Assembly: GCA_900766975.1 (NCBI GenBank)
Contig: CAAFXO010000057.1
Location: 1 to 64,000 of the forward strand
Origin: Bacteroidales bacterium
GTDB lineage: Bacteria > Bacteroidota > Bacteroidia > Bacteroidales > Muribaculaceae
Length of the DNA stretch: 64,000 nucleotides
Reading direction: 5' to 3'
Shown: in pieces, positions 33,013 to 41,942 of the stretch
Numbering within the stretch: position 1 is the first letter of the stretch
Layout of the letters: each line of letters starts with the position of its first letter
Program-made: the position numbers and the translations under genes
The notes under the pieces: model-generated
What the model was told of the DNA's origin: nothing
What the model saw: only the letters and a program-made list of their open reading frames with translations
Databases searched by the model: none

Positions 33013-34113
33013 TCAAAATTCGAATTGCGCTATAAGAGGGTAGTGGTCGCTGCTCTTGATGTCGCCACGCTTGAACGAGAGAGCACGCAGATCGCCCCTA
33101 TATAGCACATGGTCGAGCCCCACCGGGAAGGCATGCCGATTGAAGGTCACCATCGGCAGAAGGGTCGTCTCGGTGCGTGCATCTTTCAGATCGGTGGAAC
33201 GTAGTTTACGATAGGCATACGATTCCGCTACGTCGTTCAGATCGCCGCAGATGATCACAGGCCCGTCGACATGCTCCAGAACTTCGCGAATGGCTCGCAC
33301 ATCATCATTACGCTTCTTGTATGCCACCGACATCTTCTGCCGGATGTTCCCCTTGATTGTGCCCACGCTCCGCTTCACATCCCCCACATTGCGGATGCCG
33401 GTCACCACCTGCTTCTCTTCGTCGTTAAGACGGATCGAGCAGAGGTGCATGTTGATGATAGTCAGAGGCTTCCCCTTGACATCAACGCGATAGATCGAAA
33501 ATCTCTGCGGCGTCGGCAGCTCGCTCAGATAGCGGTTGGCTTTGATATATTCCACCGGGTATTTCGAGAGTATCTTGGTGTCGACACTATTGCTCCCCAC
33601 TCGATAGGGATATACCTCCATCAGCGAGTCCATCTGCCCCGGTGCTCTCCCCGGCATGTCGATATCCCAGGAGACTAATTCCTGAAGGCAGATGATGTCG
33701 GCACCACTATTCATAATATAGTCGAGGGTGCGGTTGCGCCCCTGATATTTATCTTCCAGATCCCAGCCATGCAGACAGTTGTAGGTCATCAGTGTGATGG
33801 TAGATCTCTCGGGTAGTGCCTGCTTGGAGGTCGAGAAGGGATAGAGGGTGGAAATCGGTCCCCAGCCCGCTACGATGGTCACGATGCAGAGACCTCCCAT
33901 GATGAGGCGGCGTGTCAATAGCCATATCACTCCCACCACGAATGTCGCCAATGCCAACCAGGGCATGACGATGGTCAGCATACCCGGCAGGGTCAGATAG
34001 TCGGTGCTGATCCTACCCCCGTAGGCTGAGAGTAGGGTCACCATGCAGAGTATCGTCGTAGCCACCTTTGCCGCTATGCGGATTATCGGCTTGATCATCA
34101 TCCAAGTTATCAT
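33013..34113 (-). CDS. Endonuclease/exonuclease/phosphatase (EEP) family protein, membrane-anchored
   Basis: The 366-residue protein has two or three N-terminal membrane helices (about 10-30, 40-65 and 70-85) followed by an EEP domain: TLMTYNCLHGWD, ICLQELVSWD, IICGDLNDVAESYAYR and the terminal SDHYPLIAQF. The Asn, Glu, Asp/Asn and His catalytic positions are present. Substrate (nucleic acid, lipid or phosphate ester) is unknown. It is the third gene downstream of two rhomboid genes on the same strand, separated by a heptanucleotide array. Confidence 0.85.
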   Translation of the reverse strand: MITWMMIKPIIRIAAKVATTILCMVTLLSAYGGRISTDYLTLPGMLTIVMPWLALATFVVGVIWLLTRRLIMGGLCIVTIVAGWGPISTLYPFSTSKQALPERSTITLMTYNCLHGWDLEDKYQGRNRTLDYIMNSGADIICLQELVSWDIDMPGRAPGQMDSLMEVYPYRVGSNSVDTKILSKYPVEYIKANRYLSELPTPQRFSIYRVDVKGKPLTIINMHLCSIRLNDEEKQVVTGIRNVGDVKRSVGTIKGNIRQKMSVAYKKRNDDVRAIREVLEHVDGPVIICGDLNDVAESYAYRKLRSTDLKDARTETTLLPMVTFNRHAFPVGLDHVLYRGDLRALSFKRGDIKSSDHYPLIAQFEF

Positions 34114-34147
34114 TGTCTTATTGCAAGTTCTATTGTCGTTTTACCAT

Positions 34148-34189
34148 AATTCCTAATTCCTAATTCCTAATTCCTAATTCCTAATTCAC
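34148..34189. repeat. Heptanucleotide array, five AATTCCT units plus AATTCAC
   Basis: Five exact AATTCCT units (34148-34182) and a sixth variant that contains the rhomboid stop codon (34186-34188, read on the minus strand). Confidence 0.9.
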
Positions 34190-35064
34190 TTAATCTGTTG
34201 TGACAGCCTGTCGAGTTCCTCTTTCTCGGCTTTGGTCAGGGAGTCGAAGCCCGATGTGCGGATCTTGTCGAGGAGCTGGTCGAGACGATTCTCGTCGAGC
34301 TCTCCCTCTGCCGGGGATGTCGTCGCGGACCGTCGTATGCTTTGCATCATTTCGGAGGCATTGCTCTTCTTCACTGCACTCTTGAAGCGTGTGCCGCTCC
34401 TCTTCACATCTTTATGGCGTGACGACCGGCTGAAGAGTCGGATGTTCCAACGATGACGACTCAGCACGTAGAGCGCTCCGTAGGCGAGTCCCCCGATGTG
34501 GGTCATCTGCACTGCTATGTTGCCACCACCCCCCAAGAGTGTCAGGATGATACATGCCAATGCCACCCATTTCAGCTTCACTTCTCCGATGAGCCATAAC
34601 CCGATGCTGCGCGACGGCATCCTGATCGCCGCGGCTATCATCATGCTCAACACCGCCGCCGAGTTCCCCGCCAGATGACCTACTGTCCCCGCCAAGGGGG
34701 AGGCAATCAGATAGAGCAATCCTCCCGTCAATCCCCCTCCTATATATATCATGGCTATGTCGCTGTCGCGCTCTACATCATAGAGCATCACGCCAAACCA
34801 ATACAACCATAATATATTAAAGAGGAGATGGAGCAGCGAGGTGTGCACCAACATATAGCTCACCAAGGTCCAGGGACGATAGAGTAGTGCCGTGGCATCT
34901 GCCGATAGCACCATCCAATTCTCCAATCCGGAGCCCCCCGCCCCATAGCGGCTGAAGATTCCCAATATGCAGAAGAGCAATCCGAAGGAGACGGTGAGTG
35001 TCAGCACCCATGCCATAACGCGGCTGCCGCAACATATCTCTCTGACTTTCTCTATGATACCCAT
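34186..35064 (-). CDS. Rhomboid-family intramembrane serine protease (second of pair)
   Basis: The 292-residue protein has six helices with the rhomboid signatures HTSLLHLLFNILWLYWFG, the serine motif GNSAAV (in place of the commoner GxSG) and the helix-6 histidine in THIGGLAYG. A C-terminal cytoplasmic extension of about 85 residues ends in a small helical pair (LDQLLDKIRTSGFDSLTKAE), as in Bacteroidales rhomboids. It follows another rhomboid gene by 19 bp. The final units of a heptanucleotide array overlap its stop. Confidence 0.85.
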   Translation of the reverse strand: MGIIEKVREICCGSRVMAWVLTLTVSFGLLFCILGIFSRYGAGGSGLENWMVLSADATALLYRPWTLVSYMLVHTSLLHLLFNILWLYWFGVMLYDVERDSDIAMIYIGGGLTGGLLYLIASPLAGTVGHLAGNSAAVLSMMIAAAIRMPSRSIGLWLIGEVKLKWVALACIILTLLGGGGNIAVQMTHIGGLAYGALYVLSRHRWNIRLFSRSSRHKDVKRSGTRFKSAVKKSNASEMMQSIRRSATTSPAEGELDENRLDQLLDKIRTSGFDSLTKAEKEELDRLSQQIK

Positions 35065-35069
35065 GTCGA

Positions 35070-35084
35070 TTTAGAGCGCGCTCT
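35070..35084. repeat. Short palindrome related to the dispersed repeat
   Basis: TTAGAGCGCGCTCTTAG lies in the 19-bp space between the two rhomboid genes. Similar AGAGCGC palindromes occur at 49409, 55914, 9832 and 10930. Confidence 0.5.
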
Positions 35085-35857
35085 TAGAAATTCGGTCCAT
35101 AGGGCCCTTTGCTGTGCAATGTCCCCTTATGTCGCCAATATAGCAGGATTGCCAAGCCGAAGAGCATACCTCCCAAGTGGGCGAAGTGGGCTATCGATGA
35201 GCCGTTGGCACTGACCCCTAAGAGCAGCTCGATCACGGCATATCCGATCACCATATATTTCGCCTTGATAGGCACCGGAATGAAGAACAAATATAGCGGC
35301 ATATTGGGGAATACCATCGCAAAACCGAGCAATAAGCCGAAGATTGCACCCGATGCGCCAATCGTCACCATCTGCTCTTTCATAGCATTCATCGCCGCTA
35401 CAAAGGAGGTATCGCCATGCGCCGCAGCCTCTTCCACTATCGCAGACATGTCGCTATAGCTTAGCCGGTTGATCTCGGCTATCGCTGAGATATATTCATG
35501 CTTGTAGGTCAGCATCCATACACCCTCTTGCACCAAACCGGCGCCGATGCCACACACCAAGTAGAAGATCAAAAAGCGCTTCCATCCCCACACCATCTCC
35601 AAGATCCTGCCAAACATCCAGAGAGTAAACATATTGAACACTACATGGAAGATCATCCCATTGTCGTGCAAGAACATGTAGGTAAACACCTGGAAGGGAT
35701 TGAAGAGACTTGTCCCAAACAGGTGGAGGCCTAATTTATTGATCAACGTAGTGCCAAAGCCCGGTACAAACACCTCTGCCAGCCATAGCAAAACATTGAC
35801 GATTATCAGATTTTTTGTCACCGACGGTACCTGCCGCCACATCATACTTGTGTTCAT
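35084..35857 (-). CDS. Rhomboid-family intramembrane serine protease (first of pair)
   Basis: The 257-residue protein has helix-2 HDNGMIFHVVFNMFTLWMFG, the active-site GASGAIFG and the catalytic histidine in AHFAHLGGML. It cleaves membrane protein substrates within the bilayer; the substrates are unknown. Two adjacent rhomboid genes are common in Bacteroidales and presumably arose by duplication, although this one has canonical motifs and the downstream copy has diverged. Confidence 0.9.
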   Translation of the reverse strand: MNTSMMWRQVPSVTKNLIIVNVLLWLAEVFVPGFGTTLINKLGLHLFGTSLFNPFQVFTYMFLHDNGMIFHVVFNMFTLWMFGRILEMVWGWKRFLIFYLVCGIGAGLVQEGVWMLTYKHEYISAIAEINRLSYSDMSAIVEEAAAHGDTSFVAAMNAMKEQMVTIGASGAIFGLLLGFAMVFPNMPLYLFFIPVPIKAKYMVIGYAVIELLLGVSANGSSIAHFAHLGGMLFGLAILLYWRHKGTLHSKGPYGPNF

Positions 35858-35969
35858 ACTCTATTAACGGAAATATTCTCCAAAATTGCTATATCAACTG
35901 TAAAAATTGCTAAATATTTCAATTATAAATAAAATCTTTCTGTTTTGTACATAAAATTTTTAAGTTTTA

Positions 35970-36000
35970 TTTGTAATTCTTTAATTATTTGCTATATTTG
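35970..36000 (+). promoter_or_regulatory. Promoter of the HU gene
   Basis: TTTG (35970-35973), a 19-nt spacer, then TATATTTG (35993-36000): a perfect consensus for a highly expressed gene. The leader is about 38 nt. Confidence 0.8.
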
Positions 36001-36044
36001 TGCATCTTTTGGTTAAGAATTATCCAACCTAAATAATATCAAGT

Positions 36045-36308
36045 ATGAATAAGACAGGCTTAGTTAACGAAATCGCTGCTAAAGCGCAGCTCAACAAGGT
36101 AGATGCCAAGAAGGCTCTTGAGGCTGCTCTCCAGACTATCGCAGAGGCCCTCAAAAATGACGACAAGGTGCAATTGATCGGTTTCGGTACTTTCGCTGTG
36201 GTTGAAAAGCCCGAACGTACCGGCATCAATCCCATGACTAAGGAGAAGATCGTTATCCCGGCTCGCAAAGTCGTGAAATTCAAACCGGCTGCCGAACTCG
36301 GTAAGTAA
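36045..36308 (+). CDS. HU-family DNA-binding protein
   Basis: The 87-residue nucleoid protein has helical dimerisation segments (MNKTGLVNEIAAKAQLNKVD) and the DNA-binding arm (GFGTFAVVEKPERTGINP, then IPARKVVKFKPAAEL). It bends and compacts DNA. It is monocistronic, with a consensus promoter. Confidence 0.95.
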   Translation: MNKTGLVNEIAAKAQLNKVDAKKALEAALQTIAEALKNDDKVQLIGFGTFAVVEKPERTGINPMTKEKIVIPARKVVKFKPAAELGK

Positions 36309-36500
36309 GACTCCACTCTTACATCGCCCTATCAAAAGCCTTGGAGCATATTTATGCCCCAAGGCTTCTCTTTTTATCCCTAATCGGAAAAGTATCTATT
36401 ATCTAATAACTAATCACTAATTTTTTAACTAACCACTAATTTTTACTTTTCCCGATTTTTTTATAAATTTGTAAACTCAAACTATTATATCTATTTGTAA

Positions 36501-38279
36501 ATGTCAATTGAATCTATTTTGGCTCGCGGCGCTGCCGATGCTGTGCATCATCTCTATGGCGCCGATGTCGATGCCTCTCTACTCACCCCCACCGCCACTC
36601 GCAAGGAGTTTAAGGGCGATATGACCATCGTCGTTTTCCCTATCCTCAAGATCTCGCGCAAGGCCCCTGATGCCACTGCAACTGAGATCGGAAACTGGAT
36701 GGTCGAAAACCTCGATGCCGTCGAGGAGTGTAATGTCGTTAAGGGTTTCCTCAATCTGTCGATCTCTCGCCATTTCTGGATCGATCTGCTCCATGATATA
36801 GCCGCTACTCCCGAGTTCGGCTTCCGTAAGGCTGACCGGAATTCACCACTCGTGATGGTGGAGTATTCTTCGCCCAATACCAATAAGCCTCTCCACCTCG
36901 GCCATGTGCGCAATAACCTCCTCGGTTATTCGCTCGCTCGAATCCTCGAGGCTAACGGCAATAACGTCGTTAAGACCAATATCGTAAACGACCGTGGTAT
37001 CCATATCTGCAAGTCGATGCTCGCTTGGCAGAAGTGGGGCGAGGGGGCTACTCCACAATCCACAGGACTGAAGGGCGACCACCTTATCGGTAATTTCTAT
37101 GTCGCTTTCGACCGCCATTTCAAGGAGGAGGTCAAGGAGATTATGGAACAGAAACATATCTCCGAAGATGAGGCTAAGGAACTCTCTCCACTTATGAAGG
37201 AGGCTCGCGAGATGCTCCGCAAGTGGGAGCAGGGCGACCCCGAAGTGCGTGCCCTCTGGGAGAAAATGAACTCTTGGGTTTACGACGGTTTCGACGAAAC
37301 TTACGCCCGCCTCGGTGTCTCGTTCGATAAGATTTATTATGAGTCGCAAACATATCTCGAGGGTAAGGAACTCGTGCTCAAGGGTCTCGAGGAGGGTAAG
37401 ATGTATCGCAAGGAGGATGGCTCGGTGTGGGCTGACCTCACTGCAGAAGGCCTCGACCATAAACTCTTGCTCCGCGCTGACGGCACTTCCGTATATATGA
37501 CTCAGGATATCGGCACCGCCAAACTCCGTTATCGCGATTATCCCATCGATCGTATGATCTATGTCGTGGGCAATGAGCAGAATTATCACTTCCAGGTGCT
37601 CTCGATTTTGCTCGACCGCCTCGGTTTCAAGTGGGGCAAGGATCTGATGCACTTCTCTTACGGCATGGTCGAACTCCCCAATGGCAAGATGAAGTCGCGC
37701 GAAGGTACTGTCGTTGACGCCGATGATCTGATCGACACCATGATCTCTTCGGCTGCCGAGATGAGCGCCGAGCGTTTCGCCGATATGCCTGCCCAAGAGG
37801 CTGCCGATGTGTCGCGCATCGTCGGTCTGGGTGCCCTGAAGTATTTCCTCCTCAAGGTGGATCCCCGCAAGAATATGCTCTTCAACCCCGAGGAGTCAAT
37901 CGATTTCAACGGCAACACCGGTCCGTTCATCCAGTATACCTACGCTCGTATCCGCTCTGTCCTCCGCAAGGCGCCCGAGTTCGACCCCATGGCTACTCCC
38001 GCCGGCGTCCCCAACGAGAAGGAGGCACAGCTCATCCGCAAGATCGACGATTTCCGCAACGTCGTGGCTGAGGCCGGAAAGAATTGCTCCCCCGCTCTTA
38101 TCGCCAACTATGCCTACGCTCTCGCCAAGGAGTTCAATCAGTTCTATCACGACTATTCGATCCTCCGCGAAGAGGATGCCGAAGTTCGCGCTCAGCGCCT
38201 GCTGATCTGCTGGGTTACCGCCCGCACTCTCCGCGACGCTATGTCACTGCTCGGCATCGAAATGCCCGAACGTATGTAA
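36501..38279 (+). CDS. argS: Arginyl-tRNA synthetase
   Basis: The 592-residue class I synthetase charges tRNA-Arg. It has an N-terminal Add-1 domain, the HIGH-type motif LHLGHVRNN, the KMSK counterpart KMKSREG preceded by SYGMVELPNG, and a C-terminal anticodon-binding DALR domain ending in TLRDAMSLLGIEMPERM. Length is normal. A TAAATTTG element lies at 36474-36481, about 20 bases before the start. Confidence 0.95.
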   Translation: MSIESILARGAADAVHHLYGADVDASLLTPTATRKEFKGDMTIVVFPILKISRKAPDATATEIGNWMVENLDAVEECNVVKGFLNLSISRHFWIDLLHDIAATPEFGFRKADRNSPLVMVEYSSPNTNKPLHLGHVRNNLLGYSLARILEANGNNVVKTNIVNDRGIHICKSMLAWQKWGEGATPQSTGLKGDHLIGNFYVAFDRHFKEEVKEIMEQKHISEDEAKELSPLMKEAREMLRKWEQGDPEVRALWEKMNSWVYDGFDETYARLGVSFDKIYYESQTYLEGKELVLKGLEEGKMYRKEDGSVWADLTAEGLDHKLLLRADGTSVYMTQDIGTAKLRYRDYPIDRMIYVVGNEQNYHFQVLSILLDRLGFKWGKDLMHFSYGMVELPNGKMKSREGTVVDADDLIDTMISSAAEMSAERFADMPAQEAADVSRIVGLGALKYFLLKVDPRKNMLFNPEESIDFNGNTGPFIQYTYARIRSVLRKAPEFDPMATPAGVPNEKEAQLIRKIDDFRNVVAEAGKNCSPALIANYAYALAKEFNQFYHDYSILREEDAEVRAQRLLICWVTARTLRDAMSLLGIEMPERM

Positions 38280-38337
38280 GTTTGGCACACTTTTTGTTAT
38301 TCAATATGATAAGTTGTATCTATTAACTTTTTTTACT

Positions 38338-39072
38338 ATGAACTATAACCCTCAAAACGTGAACAACGTTACTCCTCCCCCTTATTATGGCGGAGGTTAT
38401 GTCAGCGTCGCTTCTCAGACCAATGCTGTGATGAAGCGCGTCTACCTGCGTATGACCATTGGCTTGCTCGTGTCTGCTTTCGTTGCTCTCGGTGTGGCAA
38501 GCAGCCAGACTCTCATTCAGATCCTCTACGGAAATCCTTTCGTCTATTGGGGTATGTTTATCGCCATGTTCATTATGGCGTTTACCATCCCTGCGGCTAT
38601 GAATAAGTTGTCAAACGGCGCCATGATCGGCCTCTTTGTGCTCTTCGCCGCCCTGATGGGGGCTTCCCTCTCTTCAATATTCCTGGTCTATAGCCTCGGT
38701 TCGATTACTTCGACTTTCTTCATCACCGCCGGTACGTTTGGCGCTATGTCTGCCTACGGATATTTCACCAAGACTGACCTGACGAAGTTCGGCTCGTTCC
38801 TCTTTATGGCGCTGATCGGTCTGATCATCGCTTCGGTGGTGAATATCTTCTTGCAGTCTCCCACTATGATGTGGATCGTTTCGTTCTTCGGCGTGCTCAT
38901 CTTTGTGGGCCTTACCGCTTACGATACTCAGAAGGTGAAGCATCTTGCCGCTGCCAATCTCGACCCGGCTCTCACCGACAAGCTGGCTACTATCAGCGCC
39001 TTGAACCTCTATCTCGATTTCATCAACCTCTTCCTCTATTTGCTCCGCTTCTTGGGTGCAAGCAGAGACTAA
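38338..39072 (+). CDS. Bax inhibitor-1/YccA family membrane protein
   Basis: The 244-residue protein has seven membrane helices after a Pro/Gly/Asn-rich N-terminus. Family signatures include MTIGLLVSAFVALGVAS, GALGSITSTFF-like stretches, TAYDTQKVKHLA and the closing LNLYLDFINLFLYLLRFLG with conserved aspartates. These proteins act as pH-sensitive calcium leak channels in characterised members. It is followed after 12 bases by a small acidic protein gene. Confidence 0.9.
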   Translation: MNYNPQNVNNVTPPPYYGGGYVSVASQTNAVMKRVYLRMTIGLLVSAFVALGVASSQTLIQILYGNPFVYWGMFIAMFIMAFTIPAAMNKLSNGAMIGLFVLFAALMGASLSSIFLVYSLGSITSTFFITAGTFGAMSAYGYFTKTDLTKFGSFLFMALIGLIIASVVNIFLQSPTMMWIVSFFGVLIFVGLTAYDTQKVKHLAAANLDPALTDKLATISALNLYLDFINLFLYLLRFLGASRD

Positions 39073-39084
39073 TCCCTATCGATT

Positions 39085-39333
39085 ATGGATGATTTGAAAG
39101 ACAAGATCATTGATGCCATTGATGAGTATCTCGAGGCTACCGAGGCTTGGGATGATGCTCTTCTTGCCATCGATACCGCCACCGGCGAAGTCTCCCTCAT
39201 CGAAGAAGAGGAGGCTGATGATGATGCCGATGCCGATCTCTACGACATCATGGAGTTCATCGAGATGACCTCCGATGGGGAGTGGATCCGCGATGACGAA
39301 GCCATCGACAGCGTCGTCGAAGACTACGAGTAA
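39085..39333 (+). CDS. Small acidic protein of unknown function
   Basis: The 82-residue protein is strongly acidic (EEEEADDDADADLYDIMEFI and a C-terminal DDEAIDSVVEDYE), with no signal peptide and no recognised domain. It is close behind the BI-1 gene and shares the perfect terminator at 39381-39416. Confidence 0.7.
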   Translation: MDDLKDKIIDAIDEYLEATEAWDDALLAIDTATGEVSLIEEEEADDDADADLYDIMEFIEMTSDGEWIRDDEAIDSVVEDYE

Positions 39334-39380
39334 ATCCATTCCGGCCACACATCAAGAAAATTAATTCACAATCTGATACA

Positions 39381-39416
39381 AAAAGAGAGCGCATCTTCGC
39401 GGATGCGCTCTCTTTT
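39381..39416. terminator. Bidirectional terminator between the acidic protein gene and pnp
   Basis: AAAAGAGAGCGCATC pairs perfectly with GATGCGCTCTCTTTT around a 6-base loop; A-tract and T-tract are symmetrical, so it can serve both convergent genes. Confidence 0.85.
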
Positions 39417-39435
39417 ACATTATGTTTGTTGGGGA

Positions 39436-41736
39436 TTAGTCGTTGTTGTTGTGCTTGAAGGTGCGTTGGCCGCCTTGACGCGGGCCGCGATCGCCACCCT
39501 GGCGGGGTCCGCGATCGCCATCGCGACGAGGACGGGGTCCACGGTCGCCACCCTCACGACGAGGACGAGATTCTCTCTCTACATAGCCCTCGGGCTTGGG
39601 TGTCAATACTCGCATCGACAGACGATATTTGCCGGTCTTCTTGTCGATCTCGATGAGCTTGACATTCACCTTGTCGCCCTCTTTCAGACCGCTCGCTTCC
39701 ATGTTCTCGAGACGCTCCCAAGAGATCTCGCTGATGTGGAGAAGTCCGTCGCGACCAGGCATAAATTCTACGAATGCACCGAAGTCGAGGATCGAACGTA
39801 CTGTACCTTCATACACCTCTCCCTCTTCGGGTTGTGCCACGATTGCTTTGATCTTGGCGAGAGCTGCATCGATGCTTGCTTTGTCTTTCGATGCGATCTC
39901 TACGCGGCCGATACCCAGCTTCTCATCTTCGTCGATAGAGATGGTAGCACCGGTCTCTTCCTGGATGCCCTGGATCACCTTACCCTGCGGACCGATCACC
40001 GCACCGATCATATCCTTCGGTATCTCGATAGTGATCAGACGAGGCACGTGAGGCTTGTAGTCTTCGCGAGGTGCCGGGATAGTCTCGTTGATGATGTTCA
40101 GGATGTGGAGACGGCCGTCGCGTGCCTGGTTGAGTGCACGCTCCAATACTTCATAGCTCAAGCCGTCGCACTTGATATCCATCTGTGTGGCGGTGATACC
40201 CTTGGTCGTACCGGTCACCTTGAAGTCCATATCGCCCAAGTGGTCTTCGTCGCCGAGGATATCGGAGAGGATGGCATATTTCACATTACCCTTGTCGGAG
40301 ATAAGACCCATTGCCACGCCGGCTACGGGACGCTTCATCTTCACACCGGCATCGAGCAGCGACAATGTGCCGCCACACACGGTAGCCATCGACGACGAAC
40401 CGTTAGACTCGAGGATGTCGGATACTACACGGCAAGTGTAGGGGAAATTGTCGGGGAACATGCGCTTCAATGCGCGGTGTGCCAAGTTGCCATGGCCGAT
40501 CTCGCGACGTCCTACGCCACGCTGTGGACGTGCCTCGCCTGTGCTGAAGGGTGGAAAGTTATAGTGGAGCAGGAATCGCTCTTTGCTCTGGTTCAATACA
40601 TCGTCCACGATCTTCTCGTCGAGTGTGGTACCCAGAGTTGTGGTCACCAATGCCTGTGTCTCACCGCGTGTGAACACGGCTGCTCCGTGAGGCCCGGGAA
40701 GGTAGTCTACCTCACACCAGATGGGACGTATCTCGGTGGTCTTACGGCCATCCAAACGAATGCCCTCGTCGAGAACGCAACGACGCATAGCCTCTTTCTC
40801 GACATCGTGATAATAACGCTTCACCATCGCTATGCGCTGGTCGGCGGTATATTTCTCCAAGTCAGCCTCGGTCATCTCCGGAAGCTGCTCGATATATTCT
40901 TCGCAGATCTTGTCAAACTGCTCGGCACGCCAATGCTTGTCGGGTGTGCCGGTGCGAGCGATGGCGTAGGCCTTGTCATAACACTTGTCGTGCACATCCT
41001 TGCGGAGCTCTTCGTCGTTGATCTCATGGCAGTAGACACGCTTGGTCTCTTTGCCTGCCTCTTTCATAAGCTCGATCTGTGCCACACAATGCTTCTTGAT
41101 CTCGGCGTGTGCCACCTTGAGGGCCTCGAGAAGTTCGGCTTCCGACACTTCGTTCATCTCACCTTCGACCATCATAATGTTGTCGTAAGTGGCGCCGACC
41201 ATCAGCTCGATGTCTGCCTCTTCGATCTGCTCGAAGGTGGGGTTGATCACCCATTCGCCACCTACGCGTGCCACTCTCACCTCGGAGATCGGGCCGTTGA
41301 AGGGTATGTCACTACATGCCAAGGCTGCTGATGCTGCGATACCTGCCAAGGCATCGGGCGCATCATGCTCGTCGGCTGAGAATAATATCACGTTGACAAA
41401 TGTGTCGGCATGATAATCTTCAGGAAATAAGGGGCGCAATACGCGGTCCACCAAGCGAGATGTCAAAATCTCATAGTCGCTGGCGCGCCCTTCTCTCTTC
41501 TGGAATCCACCGGGATACCTACCAATCGAGGCATATTTCTCCTTGTACTCTACTGTGAGGGGCATAAAGTCTACTCCCTCGCCGGCCTCCTGGGCCGAAC
41601 ATACGGTCGCAAGCAACATCGTGTTGCCCATGCGGACCTCTACCGCTCCATCTGCCTGCTTGGCGAGCTTGCCTGTCTCTATGGTGATCTCTCTCCCATC
41701 GGGCAAGGTGATGGTTTTCTTTACTGGTTGTAACAT
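39436..41736 (-). CDS. pnp: Polyribonucleotide nucleotidyltransferase (PNPase)
   Basis: The 766-residue phosphorolytic 3'-5' exoribonuclease has two RNase PH domains (GRYPGGFQKREGR, TSRLVDRVLRPLFPEDY, FTRGETQALVTTTLG), a KH domain (IPKDMIGAVIGPQGKVIQGI) and an S1 domain (EGTVRSILDFGAFVEFMPGR). The C-terminal tail is a low-complexity Arg/Gly/Asp-rich stretch with GDRGPR repeats, typical of Bacteroidales PNPase and probably RNA-binding. Minus-strand TAAATTTG at 41851-41858 suggests a leader of about 110 nt, a length compatible with autoregulation. Confidence 0.96.
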   Translation of the reverse strand: MLQPVKKTITLPDGREITIETGKLAKQADGAVEVRMGNTMLLATVCSAQEAGEGVDFMPLTVEYKEKYASIGRYPGGFQKREGRASDYEILTSRLVDRVLRPLFPEDYHADTFVNVILFSADEHDAPDALAGIAASAALACSDIPFNGPISEVRVARVGGEWVINPTFEQIEEADIELMVGATYDNIMMVEGEMNEVSEAELLEALKVAHAEIKKHCVAQIELMKEAGKETKRVYCHEINDEELRKDVHDKCYDKAYAIARTGTPDKHWRAEQFDKICEEYIEQLPEMTEADLEKYTADQRIAMVKRYYHDVEKEAMRRCVLDEGIRLDGRKTTEIRPIWCEVDYLPGPHGAAVFTRGETQALVTTTLGTTLDEKIVDDVLNQSKERFLLHYNFPPFSTGEARPQRGVGRREIGHGNLAHRALKRMFPDNFPYTCRVVSDILESNGSSSMATVCGGTLSLLDAGVKMKRPVAGVAMGLISDKGNVKYAILSDILGDEDHLGDMDFKVTGTTKGITATQMDIKCDGLSYEVLERALNQARDGRLHILNIINETIPAPREDYKPHVPRLITIEIPKDMIGAVIGPQGKVIQGIQEETGATISIDEDEKLGIGRVEIASKDKASIDAALAKIKAIVAQPEEGEVYEGTVRSILDFGAFVEFMPGRDGLLHISEISWERLENMEASGLKEGDKVNVKLIEIDKKTGKYRLSMRVLTPKPEGYVERESRPRREGGDRGPRPRRDGDRGPRQGGDRGPRQGGQRTFKHNNND

Positions 41737-41942
41737 AAATTTCGTTATTGTTTTCTTCGCTGCTTGTTTTTTAGGTTGGTAACGCCCGGTTTTGTCATCC
41801 TTTGGGACATCCGTCTCGATTACGGTTCCGTCTTAAAGCATAATATCTCGCAAATTTACAAATTAAATTCCATTTCCCACCCTTTTTTTAACAAATAATT
41901 GCTAATTTTGTAAAAAATAACCGCTTGATTAATAACTTTCTT

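Noticed and set aside
36843..37796. 317-codon frame opposite argS
   Set aside because: Antisense shadow of a complete arginyl-tRNA synthetase.
39403..41331. 642-codon open frame opposite pnp
   Set aside because: It is an antisense shadow of a highly conserved PNPase gene, with low-complexity content and no domain.
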